62,556 bases of DNA, taken from Bacilli bacterium (GTDB taxonomy: Bacteria > Bacillota_I > Bacilli_A > RF39 > UBA660). Shown one piece after another: positions 28,441 to 35,913 of the stretch. The stretch's first letter is position 1, and each line of letters starts with the position of its first letter. The notes below the pieces were generated by a model, which was not told where the DNA came from, made no database searches, and saw only the letters and a list, made by a program, of their open reading frames with translations. Position numbers and translations under genes: made by a program. The stretch covers positions 1-62,556 of the forward strand of contig JAFRQT010000038.1 of NCBI GenBank assembly GCA_017428485.1, read 5' to 3'.

Positions 28441-28613
28441 CATTTGGAACGGAACTGGAGAACTGGAATCTACTATACGATTTCGAAATAATTTATATAT
28501 ACGATGAACATGAAACCAAACTACGTTTATATTATGCTTAGAATAAAGAATATTATTATTTAATTTTTCCATAAAACTTACTATTGGTTTATATTATCAA
28601 TATCTTTTATTAA

Positions 28614-28961
28614 TTATTTTGTTTTTTGTTTTCCTAATTGTATTATTTCGTTTACATATTCAAATTCCTTAGAATTAAGCTTAGCTTCTCTTAATTCCAC
28701 TTGATTCTCACCATCAGCACATATGTATCCAATTAAATTATCTGAATCTTTTATGTATACAGAAGTTCTGTTAATTCTCATAAATGCAAGTTCGTTGAAA
28801 TCATAATGACACCCCTGACCAATTCTTATATAACCTCCAAGTTTTTCAGAGAACACCATTGTCCCATGTCTTTCACCTTGCTCTATGATATCATATTCAC
28901 AAGTTAATATGTTTTTTAAATCTTTTATAATTTCAATTTTTTCAGTTCTTTCTAAATCCAT
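28614..28961 (-). CDS. Hypothetical protein, 115 residues
   Basis: The start is placed at 28961 (MDLERTEKIEI) because AAAGGAAA lies just upstream; a further 12 in-frame codons to 28997 would include that site. Small soluble protein with a conserved-looking centre (GYIRIGQGCHYDFNEL) and no membrane segment. Family not recognised. Last gene of the island between tRNA-Trp and the repeated tRNA end at 29039. Confidence 0.6.
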   Translation of the reverse strand: MDLERTEKIEIIKDLKNILTCEYDIIEQGERHGTMVFSEKLGGYIRIGQGCHYDFNELAFMRINRTSVYIKDSDNLIGYICADGENQVELREAKLNSKEFEYVNEIIQLGKQKTK

Positions 28962-29038
28962 AATTATTTTCCTTTCTATGTATAATAAATATATCACATA
29001 TTAATAATAATTTCTTTTTTTGCTCATACGAGTAGTGA

Positions 29039-29048
29039 ACCCCTGCCA
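29039..29048 (+). repeat. 10-base copy of the tRNA-Trp 3' end
   Basis: ACCCCTGCCA equals the last ten bases of the tRNA-Trp gene (27056-27065), same orientation, 1,983 bases downstream. It is followed within 12 bases by a hairpin terminator, as expected behind a tRNA. Candidate attachment-site remnant. Confidence 0.45.
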
Positions 29049-29060
29049 GTAGAATGTTTG

Positions 29061-29086
29061 CTCTAACTTTACGTTAGAGTTTTTTA
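29061..29086 (+). terminator. Intrinsic terminator without an upstream gene
   Basis: CTCTAAC/GTTAGAG stem, 5-base loop, six T. No + strand gene ends here; it would suit a tRNA ending at 29048. Confidence 0.75.
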
Positions 29087-29134
29087 TTGTTTTTTATTTT
29101 CTCTTTTTATATAATAATTCATAAAGGTGATAGT

Positions 29135-29308
29135 ATGGGAAAAATTTATCAAAACAAAAATCAATTATTATTACAAGAATTAATTAAGATTTATCAGCCT
29201 GATGAATTGGATTGGCTTAGTTATCAAATAACAAAAAAGAATATTTTAACATTACACCATATTATTAAAGAGTCAGAATTAAAAATTAAAAGATTTAGTA
29301 TTTTCTAA
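29135..29308 (+). CDS. Small hypothetical protein, 57 residues
   Basis: Start at 29135 after AAAGGTGATAGT; the frame is open 48 bases further up, but that part reads as hydrophobic leader overlapping the terminator. Lys-rich soluble peptide, MGKIYQNKNQLLLQELIK then helical. Its stop lies in a hairpin shared with the convergent aldolase-domain gene. No family recognised. Confidence 0.55.
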   Translation: MGKIYQNKNQLLLQELIKIYQPDELDWLSYQITKKNILTLHHIIKESELKIKRFSIF

Positions 29309-29318
29309 ATCTTTTTTG
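29288..29318. terminator. Bidirectional terminator containing both stop codons
   Basis: AAAAGATTTA/TAAATCTTTT stem; the stops of the + gene (29308) and the - gene (29305) both lie in the 3' arm. Confidence 0.75.
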
Positions 29319-30426
29319 TTTTTAAATACATTTTTTCTGGTATATCTCTACCAACCATATTAATATTATTTATTTGTTCGGGATTATTACTCATCATAAT
29401 ACTTCCATGACCAAGTAGGTTAATTAAATAAAAATCTCTATCAAAATCATTATTATAATAATCATTTATGAGTTTTTTAATTTCGTCAATTTCTTCTAAT
29501 GCTCCACAAGGTAATGCTCTTTTTGTAAAGGGTGCATCTTCTATGTAGCAGTGTGAGTGTATCATATAATTAATATTTGGTAATAGATTATATAATCTTA
29601 TTTGAATAGGTGTATCAACAGATGGTTTATTATTACCACAATAATAAACTTTTCCATCTTCAAGATATACTGGAACAAATTCATTTATACCAATAAATTC
29701 TTTATTAACATTTCTTTTACTTATAAAGATATATTTTCCTTCTCTAAAAGAAGGGAATCCTTTAGGACATCTAAACGAAGCATTTCCTAAAAATCTTTTG
29801 ACGTCTTTGGTTTGAAATGTTGCTTCTGCAAATTTATATGCATAATTTCTTACAATACTTAAAAATTCTTTTTTACTAGGAATTGTAGAACTATCTTCTG
29901 ATTTATCTAACATATTGATAGTTTCAATATTTTCTTTGGATGATATGGTAGATTGTCTAGTAATACTTCTTATAAGCGTAAGTCTATCAAGTAATGCTTT
30001 TGAGCATTCTTCTATATCTAAACCTTCATACCATACATTGCCAAGTGGATCAAATAATTTCATATTATATTTATTATCATTTTTACTAAATTCCACTGTT
30101 AAATTTGATTTTAAAGCAAATGATCTTTGAAGTAAATCTTGAAATGAATATTTATTATCTACATTTCTTTTTGATGAAACAAGCATTGCTTTGTAATTTA
30201 TTTCTTTAACATTTCTAATTTTAGGTAGTTCATTTGGTACATTTGCCCACCAAATAACAGTATCATAATTAATGCAAGATGCTAATATTTTATTTAAATC
30301 ATTGTAATCTCCACCATTATAAACTGTTGCATTAGGTAAATGCTTAGCAAATTCATCAACTATTTTAGATTTTTTTCCTCCATTTAAATCCCAACTTCCA
30401 CCTACAAATAAAATTTTACTTTCCAT
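29305..30426 (-). CDS. Class II aldolase-domain protein in the CoA operon
   Basis: 373 residues. N-terminal half (about 1-165) begins KILFVGGSWDLNGGKKSK, a Rossmann-like start with a Gly-rich loop, and is not a known family to me. From about 185 to the end is a class II aldolase/adducin fold, with the metal-binding HSHCYIEDAPF and the later LLGHGSIM histidine. It is the last gene of the coaC-X-coaB operon, 27 bases after coaB. Reaction unknown; a role in making or recycling a pantothenate precursor is only a guess from context. Confidence 0.7.
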   Translation of the reverse strand: MESKILFVGGSWDLNGGKKSKIVDEFAKHLPNATVYNGGDYNDLNKILASCINYDTVIWWANVPNELPKIRNVKEINYKAMLVSSKRNVDNKYSFQDLLQRSFALKSNLTVEFSKNDNKYNMKLFDPLGNVWYEGLDIEECSKALLDRLTLIRSITRQSTISSKENIETINMLDKSEDSSTIPSKKEFLSIVRNYAYKFAEATFQTKDVKRFLGNASFRCPKGFPSFREGKYIFISKRNVNKEFIGINEFVPVYLEDGKVYYCGNNKPSVDTPIQIRLYNLLPNINYMIHSHCYIEDAPFTKRALPCGALEEIDEIKKLINDYYNNDFDRDFYLINLLGHGSIMMSNNPEQINNINMVGRDIPEKMYLKTKKI

Positions 30427-30453
30427 AATTAATTCTCCTTACTAATTTTTTTG

Positions 30454-31134
30454 CTATATCATCTTTTCCATGAGCTTCTTCACTTCATTATTTTTATCGA
30501 TAATATAACCTATATGTTCTCCATTTCTAATAGTAGCTAAATCATTAGCAACAACTAAATCACATTTATTTTTATTTCTTAATCTTTTTGCAACTTCAAT
30601 CAATTCCTCTTTTGATACTCCATCTAATAATTTAAATCCTACAAGATATGTTGATGGACTTAAATTTTTGATAATAGATATTATTTTAGGAGTTGGCTTT
30701 AATACTATTACTAAGTTATCTTCATATGAAGATATTTTACTTTCACCAATAACTTCAATACTTTTAAATGCTTCATCAATATCATCGTGCTCCTTAACAC
30801 TTTCTTTTATCCTTTCGATTGTGGTTACATAGTCAGTCATATAATCAGATACTGCCATAGAATGAATAAAATAATCTATATGTTCCCTTGTAAGTAATCC
30901 TTCAATAGTATTCTTTAAATCCATGGTTCCATCAATTTCGACAACTTTAACTCTTTTATCAGTAGGTCTTAATGAATTTTTAGAACATACATAGTATATC
31001 ATTATGTCATTATTTTCTTCTAATAAATGATTAGCAATTGTCATTCCTAATTTACCACTTGAAGAATTTGTAATTTTTCTAACACTATCAATTCTTTCAC
31101 TTGTTCCACCAGCAGTTATAATTATTTTTTTCAT
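30454..31134 (-). CDS. coaB: Phosphopantothenate-cysteine ligase CoaB
   Basis: 226 residues, the stand-alone form seen in streptococci and enterococci rather than a CoaBC fusion. KIIITAGGTSERIDSVRKIT NSSSGKLG at the start and the FKLLDG and VVANDLATI segments are typical. It joins cysteine to 4'-phosphopantothenate using CTP. The start overlaps the upstream stop as ATGA. The separate coaC lies two genes upstream in the operon. Confidence 0.93.
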   Translation of the reverse strand: MKKIIITAGGTSERIDSVRKITNSSSGKLGMTIANHLLEENNDIMIYYVCSKNSLRPTDKRVKVVEIDGTMDLKNTIEGLLTREHIDYFIHSMAVSDYMTDYVTTIERIKESVKEHDDIDEAFKSIEVIGESKISSYEDNLVIVLKPTPKIISIIKNLSPSTYLVGFKLLDGVSKEELIEVAKRLRNKNKCDLVVANDLATIRNGEHIGYIIDKNNEVKKLMEKMI

Positions 31135-31955
31135 TTTACTAACTCCAATACTTTATTTTCTTCATTTTTTTCATATACTATGGATAAATCATTTCTATGC
31201 ATATATATATTTTTTAACAAATAATCAATTATTTCTACCTTGTTTTTTTCTTCTAGTTCATGACATCTGATTTTACTATTATTATAATCAATTGTTATAT
31301 CGTCTCCTAATAAAATAGGAATTTCAAAATCTTCACTATCACTTAGAAAATAATTTCCGAACTCTAAAGTGATTTTATTTAGTTTTTTCATGATATCACC
31401 TTCAATTTTAAAAAATATTACAGATGTACCATTACTGAAAATAGTTGAACTATGAATTCTTTTAAACACTTCTATAAATGAATGATATTTTTTGAAGAAA
31501 TCTAAATATTTTCTCATTACATTTTTATCAATATAGACTCTTTTAAAATAATGTTTTTTAGTAAGTAAGCCTAAATCATTTGTAACATATGATTCATATT
31601 CATTATCTTTTACCCAAACTAATAATTGTGTACCTGTATCATTTACAATACTTTTATTTGGTTCATAAATATATAGCATTAGAAGTTCTTTATTATTAGT
31701 GTCTTCATTTTTTTCGTCATAGCGCATAAGTGATATGCTTTTTCCAAAATCATATTTTGGCAACATAGCTAAATCTCTCTTAAAATATTTATAAATTTTA
31801 TTAAAAGAATTAACAAAATCATATAAGCTTATTGTATTTTCTTTCCTTATAGGCACGTTCAAATTATCATTTAATATGTCACACCATTCTTTTATGTCTT
31901 TAGCAGTATGAGTACTTGCCAAATTAAATCTATATTCAAATTCTTTTATATTCAT
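31131..31955 (-). CDS. Unknown protein between coaC and coaB
   Basis: 274 residues from ATG 31955 (after GGTGG in the coaC end); an upstream ATG at 31976 is also possible. Soluble, Lys/Asn/Asp-rich, with a C-terminal half of alternating strands (KLNKITLEFGNYFLSDSED, IPILLGDDITIDYN). No motif or family recognised. It overlaps coaC at its start and coaB by four bases at its end, so it is translationally locked into the CoA operon. Confidence 0.7.
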   Translation of the reverse strand: MNIKEFEYRFNLASTHTAKDIKEWCDILNDNLNVPIRKENTISLYDFVNSFNKIYKYFKRDLAMLPKYDFGKSISLMRYDEKNEDTNNKELLMLYIYEPNKSIVNDTGTQLLVWVKDNEYESYVTNDLGLLTKKHYFKRVYIDKNVMRKYLDFFKKYHSFIEVFKRIHSSTIFSNGTSVIFFKIEGDIMKKLNKITLEFGNYFLSDSEDFEIPILLGDDITIDYNNSKIRCHELEEKNKVEIIDYLLKNIYMHRNDLSIVYEKNEENKVLELVK

Positions 31956-32505
31956 ATTTTTTAACCACCATTTCATTTTTTAAAAATTCTATAATGGTTT
32001 CATTACTCGCAAGTTTTCCCTTTGCTTCACACCCGCATGCTAAATGTCCAATAACTGGTTCAATAATCTTATAACCATAAGATCTTAATTTTTCTAAATT
32101 GTTTTGAACAATAGGATTTTCATACATTCCATTATTCATAGCAGGTGCAAATATTACTGGAGCTTTTGTTGCCATAATAGTTGTAGATAACATATCATCA
32201 GCAATTCCATTTGCAACTTTTCCAATTATATTTGCTGTTGCTGGAACTATTAAGAATAAGTCTGCTTTCCTTGCTAAACTAATATGTTTAACTGAAGTAT
32301 AATCTGGTCTTTCAAACATATCAGTTATTACTTTATTTCCAGATAAAGTTTCAAGTGTTAATGGTGTAATAAACTCACAAGCATTCTTTGTCATTATTAC
32401 ATCTACATTTGCTCCTTCACTTTTTAAATAACTTAATATTCCACATGCTTTATAAGCAGCAATTCCTCCAGTTATTCCAATAACAATATTTAAATCTTTA
32501 AGCAT
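31936..32505 (-). CDS. coaC: Phosphopantothenoylcysteine decarboxylase CoaC
   Basis: 189 residues. HFCD flavoprotein signatures: NIVIGITGGIAAYKA, VPATANIIGKVANGIADD (FMN site), PAMNNGMYENP (substrate clamp) and GHLACGCEAKGKLA with the catalytic Cys. It decarboxylates phosphopantothenoylcysteine to phosphopantetheine. First gene of the operon and divergent from a LysR gene 88 bases away. Confidence 0.95.
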   Translation of the reverse strand: MLKDLNIVIGITGGIAAYKACGILSYLKSEGANVDVIMTKNACEFITPLTLETLSGNKVITDMFERPDYTSVKHISLARKADLFLIVPATANIIGKVANGIADDMLSTTIMATKAPVIFAPAMNNGMYENPIVQNNLEKLRSYGYKIIEPVIGHLACGCEAKGKLASNETIIEFLKNEMVVKKYEYKRI

Positions 32506-32593
32506 ATTATCCTTCCTTTCACTTTCATTTTATAATTGATATATTGATAAGTAAAATATATTTATGTTATTATATCTATAAGGAGGGCTTATA

Positions 32594-33466
32594 ATGAATG
32601 TAGATTTAGAATTATATAGAGTTTTTTATATTGTTGCTAAAAATAAGCACATGACTAAAGCAAGTGAAGAATTACATATATCTCAACCAGCCATTTCACA
32701 ATCTATTAAGAAGTTAGAGGATCAATTAGGCGGAACTTTATTTTTAAGAAGTAATAAAGGTATGGAACTTACAGAAGAAGGAAAAATGTTTTATGAATAT
32801 GTTAAGGGTGCTTTAGAGTTAATTAATAATGCAGAAAATGAGTTTACTTCATTTAAAGATTTATCAAAAGGTGAAATTAAGATTGGTTGCTCAACTACTT
32901 TAACTAAACTTATTCTAATAAATGTTTTAAAAAGCTTTCATCTTGATTACCCTAATATAAATATTAATATTACAAATGATTTAACTAGTAATCTAATAAA
33001 TGATTTAAAAATAGGGAAGTTAGATTTTGTTATATTTAATGAAAGTAATATTAGAGAAACAAACTTAAATTTAGAAAAAATAAAAGAGTTAAAACAAGGT
33101 TTTATATATAATCCTGAATTTTATGATGATAATGTTAATACTTTTGAAGATTTAAATAATATTCCTCTTATATTACAAAAAGAAGAATCTAATAGTAGGA
33201 AGCTATTAGATTATGTTGCACTACAAAATAATGTTAAATTAGTTCCTAAAATGGAAGTTGTAAGTCAAGAGTTAATTACTGAATTTGTTAATATTGGTTT
33301 AGGGATTGGTTTTTCTATTATTGATTTAGCAAAAAGAAATTATAAGAATATAAAAGAATTGAATATTAATAAAAAAATACCAAATATAAATATATATTTG
33401 GCGACAAACAAATCAGTTTCTTTAACATTTGCAAGTAAAATGTTTATTAATTATTTAAAAAAATAA
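32594..33466 (+). CDS. LysR-family transcription regulator
   Basis: 290 residues. N-terminal winged helix with KNKHMTKASEELHISQPAIS and KKLEDQLGGTLFLRSNKG, then a two-lobe effector-binding domain. Start follows AAGGAGGGCTT. LysR proteins often control the divergent neighbour, so it probably regulates coaC-X-coaB-aldolase; the 88-base gap contains a tandem ATTGATAT element. The effector is unknown. Confidence 0.92.
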   Translation: MNVDLELYRVFYIVAKNKHMTKASEELHISQPAISQSIKKLEDQLGGTLFLRSNKGMELTEEGKMFYEYVKGALELINNAENEFTSFKDLSKGEIKIGCSTTLTKLILINVLKSFHLDYPNININITNDLTSNLINDLKIGKLDFVIFNESNIRETNLNLEKIKELKQGFIYNPEFYDDNVNTFEDLNNIPLILQKEESNSRKLLDYVALQNNVKLVPKMEVVSQELITEFVNIGLGIGFSIIDLAKRNYKNIKELNINKKIPNINIYLATNKSVSLTFASKMFINYLKK

Positions 33467-33497
33467 AATTACATATAAATAATGTAATTTTATTTTT
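33465..33497. terminator. Bidirectional terminator
   Basis: AAAATTACAT/ATGTAATTTT stem followed by T runs between convergent genes. Confidence 0.8.
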
Positions 33498-33517
33498 AAT
33501 TTCTATAAGTATATTTA

Positions 33518-34018
33518 TTAACGAGTTTTAATAACTGAATTTTCTAGTTCATATGATAATTGATTTCTAATTGTTCTAAATATTTGATCTGATTCTTCTT
33601 TGCTAAGTTCTTTACCATTAAGAGAATAATTAATATCGTATCTTATTGAATCTTCTTGCTGTCTACACATATGATTAAAAGTAGGTAAGATTTCTTTTAA
33701 ATGTTGATATAATGGTTCAATTAATTCCTTTGATGCAGTGAATGAAAAGTGTAGAACTATTTGTTGATTTTGATGAAATTCTTTAATTCCAGAACATGGT
33801 CCACTAATTGTTATTCCATTGTTCCAACAAAGTATTATTAATTGTGCCATTTCTATTGAACCTTCACAAATAATTTGAGCTAGTAGCATTTTATCTTCTT
33901 CGCTTGTTGTATCATCAGGTACTGCATATTTACCATTTTTCATAAAATAAGGTCTGTTTCCGACTAAACTATAATTCCAACCATTTCTTTCAGCAAGTTG
34001 TTTATAAGTATCTTCCAT
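33518..34018 (-). CDS. Hypothetical protein, 166 residues
   Basis: Soluble protein, no signal or membrane segment. Distinct parts are WNYSLVGNRPYFMKNGKYAV near the start and HMCRQQEDSIRYDINYSLNG later. It is transcribed in the same direction as the deoxyribosyltransferase-like gene, but that gene has its own terminator between them, so co-transcription is doubtful. Family not recognised. Confidence 0.65.
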   Translation of the reverse strand: MEDTYKQLAERNGWNYSLVGNRPYFMKNGKYAVPDDTTSEEDKMLLAQIICEGSIEMAQLIILCWNNGITISGPCSGIKEFHQNQQIVLHFSFTASKELIEPLYQHLKEILPTFNHMCRQQEDSIRYDINYSLNGKELSKEESDQIFRTIRNQLSYELENSVIKTR

Positions 34019-34044
34019 ATCATTATCACCAATATAATTATACT

Positions 34045-34071
34045 ATAAAAAAAGAACATTAGTTCTTTTTT
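34045..34071 (-). terminator. Intrinsic terminator of the deoxyribosyltransferase-like gene
   Basis: AAAAAGAAC/GTTCTTTTT stem with 4-base loop and seven T on the - strand. Confidence 0.85.
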
Positions 34072-34508
34072 GTTTCTAGAGTTCTTTGTGCTTGTGTCTT
34101 TTTATATTGATTTAAGTATGCTGCTAGTTCATCTAAGCTATCAGTAACATACACACCATTTTTAGCAATTAATTTAGCAGTTTTTAAAGCACATTTTAAC
34201 ATATGTCCTTCGAATTTTTTTCCATTTGCTTCTGTTAAAATACATAATACAGTACTTTCTGGACGTTTATTACTATCATCAGTTACTTCAACAAATGAAT
34301 AGAATCCTTCTCCTTCTGGAGTAATTACATATAAGCAAATATCGTCTGTTTCTCTATGATAGTCTTCTTCAGCTTGACATTCTGGTGTCCAATTTGGAAC
34401 AACTGGATTAAATGTTTCAATTCTTTCTGGATCTAATTTACCTTGTAATTCCTCCCTCCATGTAGAACTAGCACAAGTTCCTCCTAAAAATACTTTTACT
34501 TTTTCCAT
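34059..34508 (-). CDS. Nucleoside 2-deoxyribosyltransferase-like protein
   Basis: 149 residues. VKVFLGGTCASSTWREELQG, the FNPVVPNWT segment and CLYVITPEGEGFYSFVEVTD match the deoxyribosyltransferase-like family (Pfam Nuc_deoxyri_tr2). True members move deoxyribose between bases in nucleotide salvage, but many in this family are untested. It is the first gene after a Mn-sensing riboswitch with terminator and a consensus promoter, which is unexpected for this family. Start follows AAAGGGATGATATT. Confidence 0.82.
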   Translation of the reverse strand: MEKVKVFLGGTCASSTWREELQGKLDPERIETFNPVVPNWTPECQAEEDYHRETDDICLYVITPEGEGFYSFVEVTDDSNKRPESTVLCILTEANGKKFEGHMLKCALKTAKLIAKNGVYVTDSLDELAAYLNQYKKTQAQRTLETKKN

Positions 34509-34568
34509 AATATCATCCCTTTCTTTTTTAAATATTTATAAAGGTCTGTCGAAAAAAGTAAATTATAT

Positions 34569-34601
34569 AAAAAGACAAGACCTTTATAGTAAAGTCTTGT
34601 C
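34569..34601 (-). terminator. Riboswitch expression-platform terminator
   Basis: On the - strand GACAAGAC/GTCTTGTC with an inner TTTA/TAAA extension and a T run. Its 5' arm includes the 3' strand of riboswitch P1 (CAAGACTTTAC), so aptamer and terminator exclude each other. Confidence 0.85.
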
Positions 34602-34674
34602 CAGATTATTCACCTTAATAATACGGTAAAAACGTGTTGACGTATTATTATATTTCAGGACTACTCCCATTTAC
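34589..34674 (-). ncRNA. yybP-ykoY (Mn2+) riboswitch aptamer
   Basis: Reading the - strand from 34674: GUAAA-UGGGAGUAG opens the aptamer and GGAC-AAGAC-UUUAC closes it, giving the P1 helix GUAAA/UUUAC and an adjacent GUCC/GGAC helix. The third helix UAAUAC/GUAUUA carries the conserved CGUCA and ACCG internal-loop sequences. These match the L1 and L3 metal-site elements of the known L. lactis aptamer. P1 formation breaks the overlapping terminator, so it should be an ON switch at high Mn. Confidence 0.87.
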
Positions 34675-34682
34675 GAGATAGT

Positions 34683-34711
34683 ATTATAACACAAAAAATC
34701 TGTTTTGTCAA
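34683..34711 (-). promoter_or_regulatory. Consensus sigma-A promoter for the riboswitch transcript
   Basis: On the - strand TTGACA (34711-34706), 17-base spacer, TATAAT (34688-34683). Transcription would start at about 34676, at the first base of the aptamer. Confidence 0.9.
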
Positions 34712-34778
34712 ATTTGTTAATAACAGATTTAGAAAATATTTAATTACTATGTTATAATGTCATTAGGAGATAATACTT

Positions 34779-35125
34779 GTGTCCGAACTTAGAGATTTAT
34801 ATGATATAAATAGTAATAAAACATATCATAAAGGAAAGTAATTCCAAAAGGTTATTATCCTATGGTAGTAATGGTTGTTATTAGAAATTCAAATGAAGAA
34901 TTTATAGAATATGATTCTGGTTGTGATGGAAAAGATTGTTATAAAATGTATTTTGTTACTAAAGATATAGATTTAAAAGATATTAAAATACAAAAAGAAG
35001 AATTATGTGAAGTAAAATGGTTTAGTATGGAAGAACTAAAACATATGGTTGAAACAAATGAATTAAATAAAGACCAAATAGCTTGCTTTACTAAAGTGTG
35101 TAATTATATAAAAAAGAGAAGATAA
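34779..35125 (+). pseudogene. Nudix hydrolase remnant lacking the Nudix box
   Basis: A GTG at 34779 behind AGGAGA opens SELRDLYDINSNKTYHKG, a typical Nudix N-terminus, but the frame stops at a TAA at 34839. A one-base shift restores PKGYYPMVVMVVIRNSNEE in the frame of the ATG at 34862. That frame then jumps straight to the C-terminal part (MYFVTKDIDLKD, EVKWFSMEELKHM) without the GX5EX7REUXEEXGU catalytic box. So there is a frameshift and an internal deletion. No function expected. A -10 TATAAT lies at 34753. Confidence 0.8.
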
Positions 35126-35199
35126 AATGGAAACTTAAGTTAGATTTTATTATTAATTTAAATGATAGATAAACTAAAAAGTATTAATTGATTTCAAAT

Positions 35200-35224
35200 A
35201 AAAAGACATTTATATGTCTTTTTA
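35200..35224 (-). terminator. Intrinsic terminator of the PAP2 gene
   Basis: AAAAAGACAT/ATGTCTTTTT stem; the T run is on the - strand, overlapping the gene end. Confidence 0.8.
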
Positions 35225-35848
35225 TAATTTAATTTTATTAAATAGTTTATTTATTCTCTCTTTATTTAAATGTACTATGAATAAAACAATTAATGTATAT
35301 ATAAATGCAAGTATAACATCCTCAATTACATGTTGTTTAACAAATACAGTAGAAATAACTATTAGAAATGAATATATTGCAAATAAAAGTTTATATTTAG
35401 TTTTAATACTATCACATTTTAATATAAAGAAACTTGTAACAAAACAATATACACAATGCATAGATGGTAAACAGTTAATAGGTGGATCATCACTTATATA
35501 TGTGAAATTTAGTATCCAATCTGTAATATTATGTACTTCAATATTTGGTCTTATAATCATACTAGGATAGAGTATAAATGTAATTTGTGACATTAAAGCA
35601 CCAAGTAGCATGGATATAATCATATAATGAAATAGTTTGTTATCATTTTTATATACTATAAAAGTACTAAGTAAAATAAATGGGTACCATGATCCATAAA
35701 AATATATAAATGGTTTAACTAATGGAATGTTAATTACTGAGTTTATTACATTATAATCATGTGCAAAATGTTTTATTAAATAGTAGAATAAAGCTTGTGT
35801 TCCCATTGTAAAAATAATTAATATTATATAATTCTTATACTTCTTCAT
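35222..35848 (-). CDS. PAP2-family membrane phosphatase
   Basis: 208 residues, about six membrane helices. Phosphatase motifs: MIIRPN (Arg-Pro of motif 1), CLPSMHC (PSxH, motif 2) and FVKQHVIEDV (His and Asp, motif 3). Such enzymes remove phosphate from lipid diphosphates such as undecaprenyl diphosphate or phosphatidate. Role in recycling the UppS product is plausible but not shown. Monocistronic, divergent from the glycosyltransferase gene. Confidence 0.85.
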   Translation of the reverse strand: MKKYKNYIILIIFTMGTQALFYYLIKHFAHDYNVINSVINIPLVKPFIYFYGSWYPFILLSTFIVYKNDNKLFHYMIISMLLGALMSQITFILYPSMIIRPNIEVHNITDWILNFTYISDDPPINCLPSMHCVYCFVTSFFILKCDSIKTKYKLLFAIYSFLIVISTVFVKQHVIEDVILAFIYTLIVLFIVHLNKERINKLFNKIKL

Positions 35849-35913
35849 AAAATGTATTATATCAGTTATTGGAATAAATTGATATATTATGATATAATTT
35901 TTACGGTGATAAT

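Noticed and set aside
28363..28572. 69-codon - strand frame downstream of the 205-residue gene
   Set aside because: It overlaps the end of that gene and reads straight through a terminator hairpin, has poor composition and no recognisable domain.
34862..35125. Stand-alone 87-residue protein
   Set aside because: It begins in the middle of a Nudix domain and lacks the catalytic box; better explained as the 3' part of the pseudogene starting at 34779.
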